Part shown: positions 32,974 through 45,515 of the stretch, piece by piece | Layout of the letters: the number at the start of each line of letters is the position of its first letter | How positions within the stretch are numbered: position 1 is the stretch's first letter | Assembly: GCF_947179515.1 (NCBI RefSeq) | Contig: NC_067482.1 | Span: 72,145,811 to 72,209,810, forward strand | DNA length: 64,000 bases | Reading direction: 5' to 3' | Source of the DNA: Apodemus sylvaticus | Taxonomy: Eukaryota; Chordata; Mammalia; Rodentia; Muridae | The notes under the pieces: model-generated | Told to the model about the DNA's origin: nothing | The model's database searches: none | Seen by the model: the letters and a program-made list of their open reading frames with translations, nothing else | Made by a program: the position numbers and the translations under genes

Positions 32974-34353
32974 AAGTCATGCTGTATTTTTGTCTGTCAG
33001 GTTTTCAGATAAGCTATACTCCCCACCTCTCCTCTTCCATATCCAAAATTTGCACAGAATCATCCCTCTGCCTCAAAGCTATTCTCGCCTGTTCAGTTCA
33101 GAGGAGGATTCTTCAGAAAATCCCTTCGCAGTGGTTGGACCTGGGCAGACAATCCTCCTCTCCCTCATTTTCCGTGCCTAGCATCCTTCCGTGTCCTGCA
33201 GCCTCCATCTGACTGACTGCTCACCCTTCTTCAGATGTCCTGTCACCGCCTCCCACCCTCACTGACACCCCACACTGACCCACTTCCTTCATTTGAACCA
33301 CTCCCAGATAAGATGAGGCAAAGCTGGCTCCATCCTAACGCCCCACTGTAGAATTGGTTAAGTTGGGGATCTTGAGAGAGATAATCCAGGATTATCCTGG
33401 TGGATCTGAAGCAATCTCAAGCATGTAAAAGTAGAAAGCAGGAGAAGCAAGTGGCCCCAGGGAAAGGAAAGTAATGTGTCAGCAGGAACAGAGGCAGAGT
33501 GACGTGCTCTGAAGATGGATGAAGGGATAGATCCATGGCAACCTCTAGTAGCTGGCAAAGCTGAGGAGCAGATCTCCCAGAGAGCTTCCAGAAACAACCC
33601 TGCACACATGGTGGTCTAAGGCCAATGAGACTGTGTTGACCTTCTGAGCCCCAGAGCTGAGTGTGGTAGTTATTTACACCAGCACTAGGGGCGCCTGTAT
33701 GCTTCCCTGCCTCCTTACAGCCTCCAGACATACCATATAATGGTTTCTCCTGGATGAGGTGCAGCCTTCCCAAGCAGAAGACGGGGCCTTGTCATCTCAC
33801 TTGGAACTACAAGTTCATACCACAAGTACCTCAAAGGGAACATTTTTCCTTGTTTTTGTTAATTAAATGGATGACATCTATAAAACTGACTTTTAGAGAG
33901 AAACTGGTGAGTTTTTCTTGTTTTGGTTTGGTTTCCTTTTTGTTGTTGATGATTTTTTTTAGTTTGGTTTTGGTTGGGGTTTTTGTCTCTTAAACTTTTT
34001 TAAGCATATTTTATTTTGAGTGTTTTGGGCAAATGCCACACACTTAGAGACAAGTGCACACATCATCAGTGGACGCCCGTGGTGAGTATCAAATGCTACA
34101 CTCATCTCAAAAGAGGCATGAGTGCTTTCAGAGAAGCGCTCACCCTGGCTTCCCTGCGCAGTTCACACCCCAGGGTGACCACTCTAGCAAACTCCACCAC
34201 AGTGCACTTCTCTCCAGATAACACATTCGTATGCAGACACATATGTCCAAAGACATACATAAAGAATGGGGTTGGGGGGAGCTTGACTGGTCCTACCTCC
34301 GATGAGACCTGTCTGAACACTGAGGCCTACAATGAGAAGAAGATTTACTTTTG
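32974..34353. other. Unassigned non-coding DNA
   Basis: About 1.4 kb with no recognised repeat. Frames of 118 and 144 codons lack domains and cross low-complexity sequence. A T/G-rich run lies at 33915-33990. Confidence 0.4.
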
Positions 34354-34398
34354 TGGTTGGTTGGTTGGTTGGCTGTTTATTCGTTTGTTTGTTTGTTT
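34354..34398. repeat. (GGTT)n/(GTTT)n simple repeat
   Basis: Four ggtt units followed by several gttt units. Confidence 0.85.
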
Positions 34399-34697
34399 CC
34401 CGTGTGTCCAGAGCAGGTCTCTCCATGTATGTGCGTATGGGAAACACTAATTGGTTATAAAAAACAAGATACAGGGAGAGGAAAAGATGAGGAAAGAGAG
34501 GAGGAGGAGACATGAGGACAAGGAGAAGAAGAAAGAAGAGGATGAGGAGAAGGAGAAGAAGAAATGAAGTTGAGAGGAGGATGGTGGGGGTAGCCAAGGA
34601 AGAGTTAAAGAATGGGATAGCTATAATCTAAATATATTGTATTTATGTATGACGTTTCTGAAAATTATTTTAAAATGCAGAGTGGAAATGAAAGATT

Positions 34698-34700
<3 letters not shown>
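34399..34700. other. GA-rich segment and AT-rich DNA
   Basis: 34470-34575 is purine-rich (gaggaggag, aagaagaaag). The rest is AT-rich and may be a worn L1 tail, but I cannot show that. Confidence 0.5.
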
Positions 34701-34742
<42 letters not shown>

Positions 34743-34768
34743 ACGCACATGCACAGACACACATACAT
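34701..34768. repeat. (CA)n microsatellite with CG-containing variants
   Basis: About 15 perfect ac units followed by acgcac/acatgcac variants. Confidence 0.92.
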
Positions 34769-36014
34769 ACCAACGCCCACGCCCCCCAAGAGGTGAGGCA
34801 GAATGCATGGCAAACAGTGACTAGGGAAACCTTCCTAAGCTGTGTTTTGATCACTGTGTACCTTTGTTGTCTGAAACCAAGAGCTGTTTAGGAAGAAGTC
34901 CTTGCTTTGCATCTCTGTACTAAGATAACAAGCCAAGGCTGAGCATTTGGAAGCCAACATAAGTGAGGGCAGTTCTCATGACAAACAACCTTGGATTACC
35001 GAACAGACAGGATACCCATATTGCCTTGCTCAAGGGTCCCTTGTCCATCTCCTGTCTACACCCCTTCCCAATTCACATGTTCTAAGAAATCACAAAGGGA
35101 TTCTAGCATGGCTGTGAGCAAGCAGCTCTTGAAGAGAGAATGTAAGTTACAGCTCTTTGGCCTTCTAGAGGACATCTAGCTGCCAAAATCTACCTTCTGT
35201 TGGAAGCCCAGAAAACATGGGGCCTGTGGACCATTGGCAGCAAGCTTGTATGTCCAGATTACATTTCTACTTGCTAGAAAAAGCTAGATATAAATAAGAG
35301 CACCCTTTGAACTGCAGACACATTGATGCTGTCATGCTATTTAGGCTGAATCCAGACACAACCAAGGCAGAGGAACATTGTGCCCTCACTAGGGGCAACA
35401 TATCACCTCTTCCTCTTCACGGGAACACTTTCACACCATGTTCCCCAGTTCTCCTTTCTGTACCAGAGAAGGCAGTGGGGAGCACAGGACAAAACACAGA
35501 TTTGGAAGCAGAAATGACACCAAATTATCTATATCAGGTAAAAGACTAGTGACTTTCAAAAAAGTCACCTCAGCTGGAAATCCTGTGATGTAAATGGAGA
35601 AAGGAAAGTGCTGGCCCACCTCCAGGTGGCTAATATTAAGCATAATAATTCAATGCATGAAAAATCCCCTGGTGTGAAAACCAGCAGGGGCTATTAACCT
35701 CCAAGAATCCCCCACTGGAAATTCAGAAGGCAAAGCTCACCTCCCCCTTCCAGCAGTGAGCTTCCCTGTTCTATACATATTATTATGACCTTGGGTGTCC
35801 TGGAGCACACATAGGCTGCTCGGATTCCTTCCTTCATAATCGGAAGTTAATTGCAAAGTTTCCCCAAGTTTCTTCTTGTAAAATCTTTGTCACCAGTTCT
35901 TCAGCTCTTCCCCTGGTGCAAGCAAATCTCCCTTTGTCATGGTCTAGCCATAGTCAACCTACTAAGAGCTTTGAGCATAGCTGACAATATCTGGAGACTA
36001 TTTTGGTTATCAGA
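34769..36014. other. Unassigned non-coding DNA
   Basis: 1.2 kb without recognised repeat or exon. Frames are at most 80 codons. Confidence 0.4.
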
Positions 36015-36391
36015 ACTTGGTTGTTCTTACTTGGCTTTGTTGACTTGAGCCAGATTGGTAGAGTCATCTGAGAAGGAAGCCTGGATTGGGGAATTGCTTA
36101 TGTTGGTCTGTGGACTTGTCTGTGGGAGCCTGTCTTGATTATTAATTGGCATAGGAAGCATTCACTAAGCATGTGGTCCTGAGCAGCATAAGAGGGTTAG
36201 CAAAAATTGAGCCCAGGAGCAAAGTCTTCAATTAGAGTTCCTCCATGGTCTCTGCTTCAAGCTCCTGCTTGAGTGACTGCCTTGACTTCCTTCAATGATA
36301 AACAGTAAATTGTAAATTGAAATAAACCCTTCCACCAATAAGTGTGTTTCAGTCATAGTGTTTTATTCAACAACAGAAAGGAAACTAGAAC
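36015..36391 (+). mobile_element. Rodent LTR-like repeat with AATAAA near its 3' end
   Basis: ggctttgttgacttgagcc, agagtcatctgagaagg, gcctgtcttgattattaat, tccatggtctctgcttcaag and tgaaataaacccttcc, ending in cagaaaggaaactagaaca, follow a frequent mouse/rat repeat. The aataaa near the right edge fits an LTR R region. Family name not resolved. Confidence 0.6.
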
Positions 36392-37158
36392 ATGGGGGTG
36401 GGGTAGATGCTGCTAAATATCCTATGGCAAAGCCACAATTCCCCCACAGTCATAGGGCATTGTCTGACTCTAATAGAGATAGGTCAAAGTTGAAGAATGC
36501 TGAGCTAGCCTGAAATTTTTAGCTCATGTAATCTTCCCCAACTCTAGATGGGGCTCCTGTCATTACCATTTTCTTCTGAGATCACCATTTCCTCAAAATT
36601 CAAGCTCCAAACTATACACTGACCCTGCTTCCTCATAGGAAGGGAAAACTAATGGTTAAAACCTCAACTCGGGTGAGTAGCAAACATGTGTCAAGAGATG
36701 TGAACATACATTAACTCATTTTGTCCTCAAGACAGATCTAATTGGGATTAACTCAAGTGTTCATAAGACCTCTAATATTATACAATGATCTTCGGTAATA
36801 AAATAGCAGACACAGTAGACACTCAAGGAGATGTGTTGAATAACAAATAGCTAAATTAAGTGGACATGCTAAAACTTGAGGGCCTTGTCACATAACGGAA
36901 AATGCCAATGTGTGTATATATAAGTGTTTTACTTAGTCATTACTATTCTCATACTTAAAGACCATAAGATGACAGGCTATAAAAGTTAAATGGCACTTTT
37001 ACGTCCCTAGGCACTTCATTTAACAATGAGGAATTCTCTGTAAGGCCAAAGAGTACATATAAACACATATTTAGTTCCTTTTGATGATGTCTTAACAGAT
37101 TAGATGCAACAGTCTTGTGTGTTTGATGAATTTTATCTCCTGCCCACTGACTGGTCTG
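36392..37158. other. Unassigned DNA, possible reversed MIR near 36690-36745
   Basis: acattaactcattttgtcct near 36709 recalls reversed MIR. Otherwise nothing recognised. Confidence 0.35.
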
Positions 37159-37258
37159 TATGGTGTGTGTGTGTGTGTGTGTGTGCGTGTGTGTGTGTGT
37201 TTGTGTCTGTGTGTCTGTGTGTGTGTTTGTGTGTTTGTGTGTGTTTGTGTGTGTGTAT
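37159..37258. repeat. (GT)n microsatellite, interrupted, next to a B4 SINE
   Basis: 100 bp of gtgtgt with tttgtg and ctgtg variants. It lies on the tail side of the B4 at 37320, as at 16589/16770. Confidence 0.9.
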
Positions 37259-37319
37259 TTGTGTCTTCATATTGCTGCACATATATATGCGGCAGGGAAT
37301 GCAACTAAATGTATGAACT

Positions 37320-37563
37320 CTTGTGGAAGCTAGACCACCTCAGGTGTCATTACTAATCAAGTGGTACCAAGTAGGCTAACCTAGCTGGCCAGTGAGTCCC
37401 AGGAATCCATCCCTTTATCCCTGCCTCCTCAGTGCTAGAATTATAAGCATGTGCTACCATGCTCAGCTTTTGATATGGGTGCTGGGGGTTGAACTCATGT
37501 TCATGAGGATGCTTGCACTGCACAGTGAACACATTATGAACAGAACTATCTCCCCAGTCCTCA
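37320..37563 (-). mobile_element. B4-type composite SINE
   Basis: Read on +, ctagctggccagtgagtccc, cctcctcagtgctagaatta, catgtgctaccatgctcagc, gggtgctgggggttgaactc and actatctccccagtcc are the reverse of the B4 consensus, including the ID-like 3' part. Confidence 0.75.
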
Positions 37564-37862
37564 TGTGTATATTTCTTATGAAGGTTTTCAATGTACTAAC
37601 TCCATTTTGCTTACCTGACACTATTAGGACTGCACTACTGTGGGCTGGGCGATGGTCTACAGAATAAACAGTTGTTTATGGCATCATTAGGTCAGAGCTA
37701 TGTATCACCACAGAGAAGTAGTGAACTAAACTAGACCTGGGAAGAAAGGCAGAGCAAAGTAAACTTTGTTCCTTTTCTAAAAGAGATGGGAAGAAAGGAT
37801 TTGCTAAATTGATGACCACATGCCAGGCACCAAAAACAGACTACCATACTCTAACAAACACC

Positions 37863-37913
37863 AGACATGGGTCCCCGTGAGACATGGGTCCCCGTGAGAC
37901 ATGGGTCCCTGTG
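37863..37913 (+). repeat. Three 17-bp tandem units
   Basis: agacatgggtccccgtg at 37863-37879, again at 37880-37896, and with one c-to-t change at 37897-37913. A short, near-perfect tandem repeat in otherwise unassigned DNA. Confidence 0.95.
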
Positions 37914-38194
37914 GCTGCAACTGAAGCAGCTAGTTGAAGACAGTGGTTCTATTGTTATACTTCAGGACCTTCATGATTTTATTATGAGAGTCTGGGCAAT
38001 TAAACTTTGAATAATAAAGACCTTACAACCCCTCTGTCTTAAGGACAAGGCTAACCTCTGCCATCGGCGTCTATTCCTCCATATTTACAGTTTGGACCCA
38101 GACATTTGTTTCAGAAAGTTTCACCTTTCTTGTTATAAAAGTTCTTCTACTTCCAGCTAACAAACCAATCCAGGAGTTATGACAATGGTCAAGT
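37914..38194. other. Unassigned non-coding DNA
   Basis: Nothing recognised. Confidence 0.4.
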
Positions 38195-38490
38195 GTGTAT
38201 ATTACTGCACTATTGCTGCTCAGGACACACCACAGGGGGAGAGGAGGTTGATCTCTTTTGATTTGATTTGTTTTCTCTAAAGTCTATAAAGCACAAGTCC
38301 AAAGTGACAGGATATACCACCATGTTTTTTTCTGTAACCTCTCTCCCAAGCTTGTACATGGCCGCCGGAGTTTTTATGGGTCTGTATTCATCTGGGCCCT
38401 AACCCTACTCAGACATCATCCTGTCTGAAGTACCTCTTTAAAGGTTCCATCTTCAAATGCAGTCACTAAAAGGTATATATGAAGGTAGGA
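38195..38490 (-). mobile_element. MLT1-type MaLR LTR
   Basis: Read on +, cacaagtccaaagtgacagg, ggtctgtattcatctgggcc, ctaaccctactcagacatca and acctctttaaaggttccatc followed by ttcaaatgcagtcac are the reverse complement of MLT1 3' to mid sequence. Confidence 0.65.
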
Positions 38491-41400
38491 GTGATTTTTT
38501 TTTATTTGTCCCTAATATTTTTCCAAAGACGTAATTGGAAACTTGGGGTTGGGGTGGAGGGTGATAACTATGTGGATATTAGTAAAGCAGTCAAAGGATG
38601 CAGAATATTCCAGCAAAGAGGAACAAGGTGAGGTAATGGAGCTGTCTTGAGCCAAGCCCATGTTTACAGAGACTGGAAGTGAGAGCTGTCTATCAGAAGC
38701 ATTCCCAGAGCACAGGCTTCCCATCCCTCTTTCCCAAAGTAAGTTCTTCATGGTCTATCATGGCTTCCACTGCATTTGGCTGTTTCCACATTGAATTATG
38801 TTCAGGGACAGATTATACATGCAGATTCTTATGGTATAAAATGTACAGGAGTCTTTGCATATGATTATTATACTCCAAGACACTGTGGGTTTGAACACTG
38901 CATTCCAGAAACAAGAAACATTCAATAGATAAAACAATAGCTTGCCTGTTTAAAACTGCTGGGGTCCTCATCCCCCACTGACTTGCTGAGCTGACTTCCT
39001 TGCTACTCACAGAGTGACAGGAGAACTTGCTGAGTCCTTTGGGAGCTGCAAAAATACAGAGCCCCCAGCAGTCACCCCCAGACCTGCTAATTCAGAACCT
39101 ATTTGGTAAAGGAGCCCCTTTGGGTAGTTCCTGTTCCATCAAGTTTTGAGAGGGATTGGTAGAAATTACGTTGGAAAATGAAATACCCTCTCTGAGCCTG
39201 ATGTCCCTCATTTGTAAAAGAATGCAATTCCCAGTAAAAAAGTAAAAGACCTCTACATTCCTTCACGTTCTGAAATGCCATGACAATTCTGAGCAAAGTT
39301 TGGTCTTTATAGCATCATTTTGCCTCTCATGGAACATGCATTAAACTTTCAGCCCTTATCCTGTACAGACATTCTGCTTCCTGAAGACTTGACTTCCATC
39401 TGTAATCGGCAATTAAAGTCATGGTTGAAGGGAGACAACTGATAGCCTGAATGTAAAAGGCATTCTGCTAATGTGTTGGCTTTGCACCTTGAGGGTAAAG
39501 TGCCTGAACACTGCATGTGCAAATGTGCCGGACCAACACTTATTGGAACTAGAGAAGTGATTTGGGTGAGGCTAGCAATTTTACCATCCAGTGACTTGAC
39601 CTGACAGAGGACCCATTGATGGCTCCTGTTTAGCTATCATAATTTATGGTAGTGCTTCATTTAGACTCAGCCATCAGCAAGATGCTGATGAGTGAAGAAA
39701 GATAGAGATCTAGGGTAAAGGAAAGATGGAGGCTTTAAGGTTGAAAACTAAATTATCAACCATTCTCTTTATCCGGATCATTTGAAGCCCCAGGGTCCAT
39801 TCTAAATTGAAAATTCTCAAATGATCACTGTAAGGAAGATTTGTAAGTAGACATTGAGATTTTTTTAAAAATCCAAGTGAAAATGTACCATCAAAAGAGA
39901 TGGTTACTTCAGAAAGATTACAAGGATATAATGTTATAAAGCTGGTAAAGTATACAGAAGTGATTTTTAATAATATTATTAATATAAATATCAATTATAT
40001 CAATAAAGGTCACTATTACATCTGTATGGAGCATTTTTTAAAATCATCTATATACTTCATTAAACTTTAATAAAGGAATATGAGGGAGTTCTATGATTGT
40101 ACCCATTATAAAGATAAAAAAATTGACACTTGGATTAAAAATGTTTCCAATGTTGTAAAGCTAGAATAGAGCCAGATAATGAGCACCAATGTCTATTCTA
40201 TATTGTCTTCTATTTCTCAGTATGTTGAACTTTACATCTGTATATATGGATGTGTGTGTACTTAACAAAAAAACATGAGACTTCTTATCTATTTTGTACA
40301 TGAGAAAATACTAAATGCCTGCTCAGATTTGTTCAAGTTCATAGACATGTAAAAGCAAGATTGACCTACCTAACTAAGAGGCCTTGTCTCTGGGCAGAAT
40401 GCTCTCCAGCATACAGTACTTACTCTTTGCTAGACCATCCCCCATAGTGACAACTTCAAACAACCACAGAGGAATGCCAATTGGACGTGAGTTTTCTGTT
40501 GAGGTTACTGGGCATGGGTCCACTTAATTCATGATAGACAACTCTCCAACTGCAAAGGAAGGAAAGCTATACAGAGCAATGTCATTCGTGTAAATATTTG
40601 CTGAAAGACAATCATGCCAAGGATAGTGACCCAGCCCTCAGAAAGAGCTTCAGTACTTTGTCTGCCCATTTCTTGGGTACAAAACGTTGTTTGAAAGGCG
40701 GGCAATGATAGGAGAAACTTCTAGCTATAACCACCACAGAGAAGTCACTTTGTTCACAATGCCTCTTTTGAGCTCTTCATTTTGAGAATTTAATTGATCT
40801 CCCTAAAAGTTTGGCTTTCTTTAAAAGTCAAATTCTTTCTGATTGGATTCTAAAAAGGCCAGAAGTACTGGGGAATCATATCTACCTAACAGTCTTACTT
40901 AATGTTTGGAGGAATCTGAACCAACTAATTTGCCATCTCTCTCATCTTATTCCATGACAATAGAACTCTGAAAACTGTTTCACACTTTCCCAGAATTCAT
41001 CAGCTATAGATGCCATTATCCACAGACACAATTAAAACTTGCTCAATAATTCTCTGCTTATTAGCTCCCTTTAAAAACCTCTCTCACATTCTCCCACCTC
41101 ATATTTTTTTTCCTAGAATCTCTGTCAAATAAGCTCTATATTTGAAACCTTAAACTGGGCTTCCCTCAAAGTCAGATCTATAACCAGAAACATAACTCAT
41201 TCAAGTTCACACTTAAAAGCTTTATGTGTAGCATTAGAGCAAAGTTTGGGAGCAGAGTAGTAAAGAAGACACGCAGTATCCTGCCTCTCACAGAGTCATT
41301 GAAAAGAACTCATTGTCAAAGGCACAAATGCAGCCAGTCCAATGGAATCTGGGACTATTATTCCATGTATTTTGATACCTAAAAGGTAAGTGAGTCTAGA

Positions 41401-41764
41401 CAGAAGTATCGCATACAAAACAATTAATCAGAAAGGAATCAAATGGTCACATGACATTGAACAGGAAGAAAGCCAGCACAGCTTTAGTGGGGGGCAGAGT
41501 GACCATGCCAATGCAATGAGGAAGGAAGGGTAGACAGGGGCCACATCTAGAAGAGAGCGGTGGCAAGAGTTTGGAATACATCCTCAGGAAATGACAAGTC
41601 TATTGTTTAACAATGGGGTAGGACAGTCCTTCTAACTAACTGTAACTGGGACCTCTAACCCAACACAGTGCCGTATGCTTCTCTTTGTTTTGGTGATTGT
41701 TGTCACCTGAGGGTTGTTTTTCATAGCATTTGATATGAAATCATTGGGATAGAAGTTTAGAAAG
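38491..41764. other. Repeat-poor unassigned DNA with MIR traces
   Basis: 3.3 kb with only faint MIR-like patches: ctctctgagcctgatgtccc then ctcatttgtaaaagaatg near 39188 (+), attataaagataaaaaaatt near 40102 (-), and ttgtacatgagaaaatact near 40295 (-). It is AT-rich at 39940-40080. No coding frame longer than 94 codons and no recognised exon. Confidence 0.4.
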
Positions 41765-42475
41765 GCAAATGATGTATCAGTTATTTGTATTTTCATTGAT
41801 GACAGAATACCTTATGGGGGAAACAATTTACTTGAGCTTACATTCCTAGGGGATTTCAGTTCACTGTGGTGGGAAGTTATCTTAACTAAGGTTTCCATTG
41901 CTATAAAGAAACACAATAACCAAGGCAAATCTTTATAAAGAACAACATTTAATTGAGCTGGGTGACAGGTTCAGAGATTTGATTCATTATCATTAAGGCA
42001 GGACCATGGCAGCATCTAGGCAGGCACAGTGCTAGAGGAACTTAGAGTTCTACATTTTGTTTTGAAGGCAAACAAGAGAAGACTGGCTTCCAGGCATCTA
42101 GGAAAAGGGTTTCAGATCCCACCGCCACAGTGACACACTTCCTTCAACAAGGCTACACCTACTCCAGCAAGGCCACACCTCCTAATAGTGCCACTACCTG
42201 GCATATTCAAGCAAGAACAAAAGTAAAGATGAAATATCTGCCATACAAGGTAGAGAGGCCTGTCATGTCACTGCCACCTAGAAAGCAGAGAGGATGTTAG
42301 AATCAGAAGCTGGCCTATGACCACTCATACCTAATCGTCTATCTCTACCAGCTAGGCTCCACCTCTAAATGGCTCCACAGCCTTCCCAAATAGTAGTGCA
42401 AGTATCTAACTCATGAGCTTTTGGGAGCACTTTGAGTTCAAAGTATGGCGGGTATATATCCTTCTCACAACAAGA
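41765..42475 (-). mobile_element. LTR-like rodent repeat, split by a second LTR-like repeat
   Basis: The outer element's halves are 41765-41880 (gaataccttatgggggaaac, gagcttacattcctaggg) and about 42233-42475 (agctggcctatgaccactca, cagctaggctccacctctaa, ccacagccttcccaaatagt). Together they read as the reverse complement of a common LTR-like repeat, the one seen in + orientation at 47034. The middle is a different, related element. Confidence 0.5.
41881..42232 (-). mobile_element. LTR-like repeat nested in another
   Basis: Read on +, cttaactaaggtttccattg, aaagaacaacatttaattga, ccatggcagcatctaggcag, agtgacacacttccttcaac, acctcctaatagtgccact and ggcatattcaagc form the reverse complement of a common rodent LTR-like repeat. 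60354-60705 is a relative. No clear TSD. Confidence 0.6.
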
Positions 42476-45472
42476 GGTTCAAAGGGGGCTGTATTGGTGG
42501 TCATGGTTTAACAGCTTAGGGATGTTACATATAAAGTCTCTGTGGTTATCATAATACTGTATGCATAGTTATATGTGTTGTTATACTAGTAATCCAAACT
42601 ATTGTGTCTACATTCCATAGAAGTGAATATGGAAATGGAAGCAAAGAAGACTATACTAGCTGGTCTGTTTACTTAAGATTAGTTGAGTGACTTCTACTTA
42701 TATACAATTATCCTAAAATATGCTACACAGTCAGTCTCAATTACCAGGAAATAAGAAAGGGCAATGCAGTTCTAACTTGAAACACTGCCACTGAGCAAAC
42801 ACATGAAGCTCAGTTTATAAGGGCAAAGGGAAAAAGGTTTGAGGAAACAATTATCAGACTCCACCAAAGCCACAAACAATAAAAAGATCAGCAGAAACAG
42901 CAGACCCATATACTAGAGCCAGAGAAAACACATTATAATGATGAGTGTTTTAATGCTGCCTCCATTTCCAAGGCATTTGTACTTTTCAAAGTGCGTTTTT
43001 GTGAATTCAATTCCCCCATTTAATATACTTAATAAAATAGTAGAGCATAAAGATTTGATGTTTCACTAAGCAGAAATAACCTAGGAAAAGCTGAACACAT
43101 GATAAATAGGAAGGAGAGAGAAAATCATGTCTGGTTGAGTCCTAGGTTCTTTCTTTTCCTTCTTGTGGCTGTTATCCTCCCTTTGTAGTTGGTTTGGATT
43201 GCTGGAGAAGGTATAGCTGCATGTCATTTAAAGAATGACGAAAAGGTCCTTGGGTGCAGAGTAGAGAAAGAGATTAGGGCTCAAATCTAGCCTGATTGTC
43301 CAGTGCTCGTGGCAAATGAACAAGTTCCCTGTCTTCTGAGCTCCAGTCTCCATGTTTGTAAACTGATAAAAACCTACAGCTTTCCTAGGACCCCAAGATA
43401 ATTTCTGATTCAATATGCACTGGTTGGATGCTCCTGTGTTCTTTGCCATATTCTGCTACTACTTATAAATAAAGACACTACAGAGTGTTAAGAGAGAAGA
43501 TTAGCATTGAATTAAGTGGAGCTAATTTTGACTTGGCTAGATGGGTTATGTAGCCTGAAGGCAAGATGTGGTGCGCCTTTGTGTCACCTCACAACTGCAC
43601 TCTACCCTAGGCCTCAAGCACCATTGTGGGGCCTTAGAGAGCCTGTGGTGCCTTTTCTGCAGGAGGTGACAGGTCAGAGGAATAAATATGAGAGGGTAGT
43701 GGGAAAAGTTTGTAGGAGAGGCCACTGGATTTTATTTTCCCTAAAGATGGTGCATTTGATGCATGGAGCTTAGAGTAATGCTAACACACAGTTCATGAGG
43801 AGCAAATCCCAAAGTCCTCATCCACATCCTCTCCCTTCCTCCCACCAGTCTCAGGCATCTCCTCTGAATGATGATGTCCTCCCATCCCCTATTGCAAAGC
43901 CAGCAGATCACAGGATAAAATTAATTGGTCCAAATTTCTGACTGAGCACCACTAAGCCAATCATTTGCCAAGAAGAAACCTGGAAGTTCATTCACTGCGG
44001 CTTCTGAGGCTGATATGGCTAGCCTGGGAAGGCATGAAATCCTTTCAGCGGCTATGGTTCTCAGCGGAGATCATTCTGGGTTGAGTTGAGTTTGAGCTGA
44101 ACTAAGTCTAACTGAACTGGTTTTGTTTGGTTGCCTTAGGACATTAAGAAGCAGAGAACAAAAGCACAGTGAGGGAATGGGAGGAAATATCATCTGGTGT
44201 GACCAGAGCAGGAAGCTTCAAGACTAGAAGCCTATTTCTGGAAAGATAACCCTAAGCTACCTCAAAGATGCAGAGTTAATGCATGTGACAGCTGATTATA
44301 ATCTACAGGGGGACGATGATGAAGGATTTTGAGAGATTACAGTATGACTAAATATAGTAAACTGTAGTCAGATGATTAATATTGTTAACAGCTCAGCAGA
44401 GTGGATGGGGCACAAGAACAGAGGTACGCCAGGAAGATGAGCCAGGAGTTAACATGAGATTAACTGCTGCCAGTGGGAACTCTTCCTGGACAGCAAATGT
44501 TGAATCAAGAATGAGAAGAGAGCGTCTGATCCCAAGAGCATGTGTTGGGCCATGTCAGACATTGCTCATGATTATTCTTTCTCAACTGTATGGATGGAAG
44601 AGGCAAGGCTGATCCCAAGGGAAAGCCCAGGACTCCCTCGGAAAAACTCCTGACAATTCTATCAGGGCAGTGTGTGGAATGGAGTGTGGAAATCAGGCTC
44701 GTCTTGAACACGGAGAGCAGCAATGGCTGTCAGGTTGATAAGTAGCTTGAATGCTCTTGATAAAAGGTTTTCTGAAAATGTAGAGATGTATTTGAGAGAG
44801 ACCACTGGGTCACACTTTTAGTCTATAATTGTGAGAGCCTTGAAGAAGGATTCTAGTGCCTAGTCCTTTATTTGTCCTTTCACCCCCACCCCCACCCAAG
44901 TCACTACAGAAGTGACTTCTCATTCTAGCTGCAGCCTGAATCAGATATTTGGAAAGTATCATCAATATTTTCTGGGAAATGTGGCCATTTCCTAACATTT
45001 GTATTCATTTCTTTGAGCTGTTGGCTTATTTCTGAATATTAATTTAAATCCTCTTCTAATTTTAATTAGAGTAGGATTTAATAGTGTTCTGTTCTACTTA
45101 TTTTTTTTTCCTTCCTCTAAGAAAGAATGTTAACTTGAGCAATCCAGGATTTAAAGTATCTGTATTTATTCTGGGACTTAACAACAATGAGTGGGGATTA
45201 ATATTTGGATGGGGAATATAGACGCTCATTCACTGTGCCTTTGGAAATTAATTAAAAATGTTTTAAGATATTTTTAATGGGCTACTTAGTTAATTCACCC
45301 TGAAATAATGAACTGGTATAAGTAGAGCTTAGTACTAGGCTTAGGTATCTGAGTATTTTTGCAATGTCTGGCTTGATCTCAACTTAACACACATTAACTC
45401 CTTTCTCCCCTGCCCACTTCTTGTCCCACAATCTGTTTTCTCAGCCCTCTGTCCCTGATCCCCTATCTCTAA

Positions 45473-45473
<1 letters not shown>
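42476..45473. other. Repeat-poor unassigned DNA
   Basis: 3 kb without recognised repeats. 45000-45330 is strikingly AT-rich with many TTAAT/ATTAA words. No coding evidence: the 85-codon frame at 43516 has no recognised domain. Confidence 0.4.

Positions 45474-45511
<38 letters not shown>
45474..45511. repeat. (GT)n microsatellite
   Basis: About 18 uninterrupted gt units. Confidence 0.94.

Positions 45512-45515
<4 letters not shown>

Noticed and set aside
32634..33212. 192- and 158-codon frames in a Ser/Leu/Pro-rich region
   Set aside because: Length comes from the stop-poor CT/TCC tract. The flanking non-repeat parts show no protein family.
34016..34450. 144-codon frame
   Set aside because: Ends in translated (GGTT)n/(GTTT)n. 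No domain, and no splice or promoter context.
37863..37913. Possible CRISPR-like short repeats
   Set aside because: Units are directly adjacent without spacers and the genome is mammalian.
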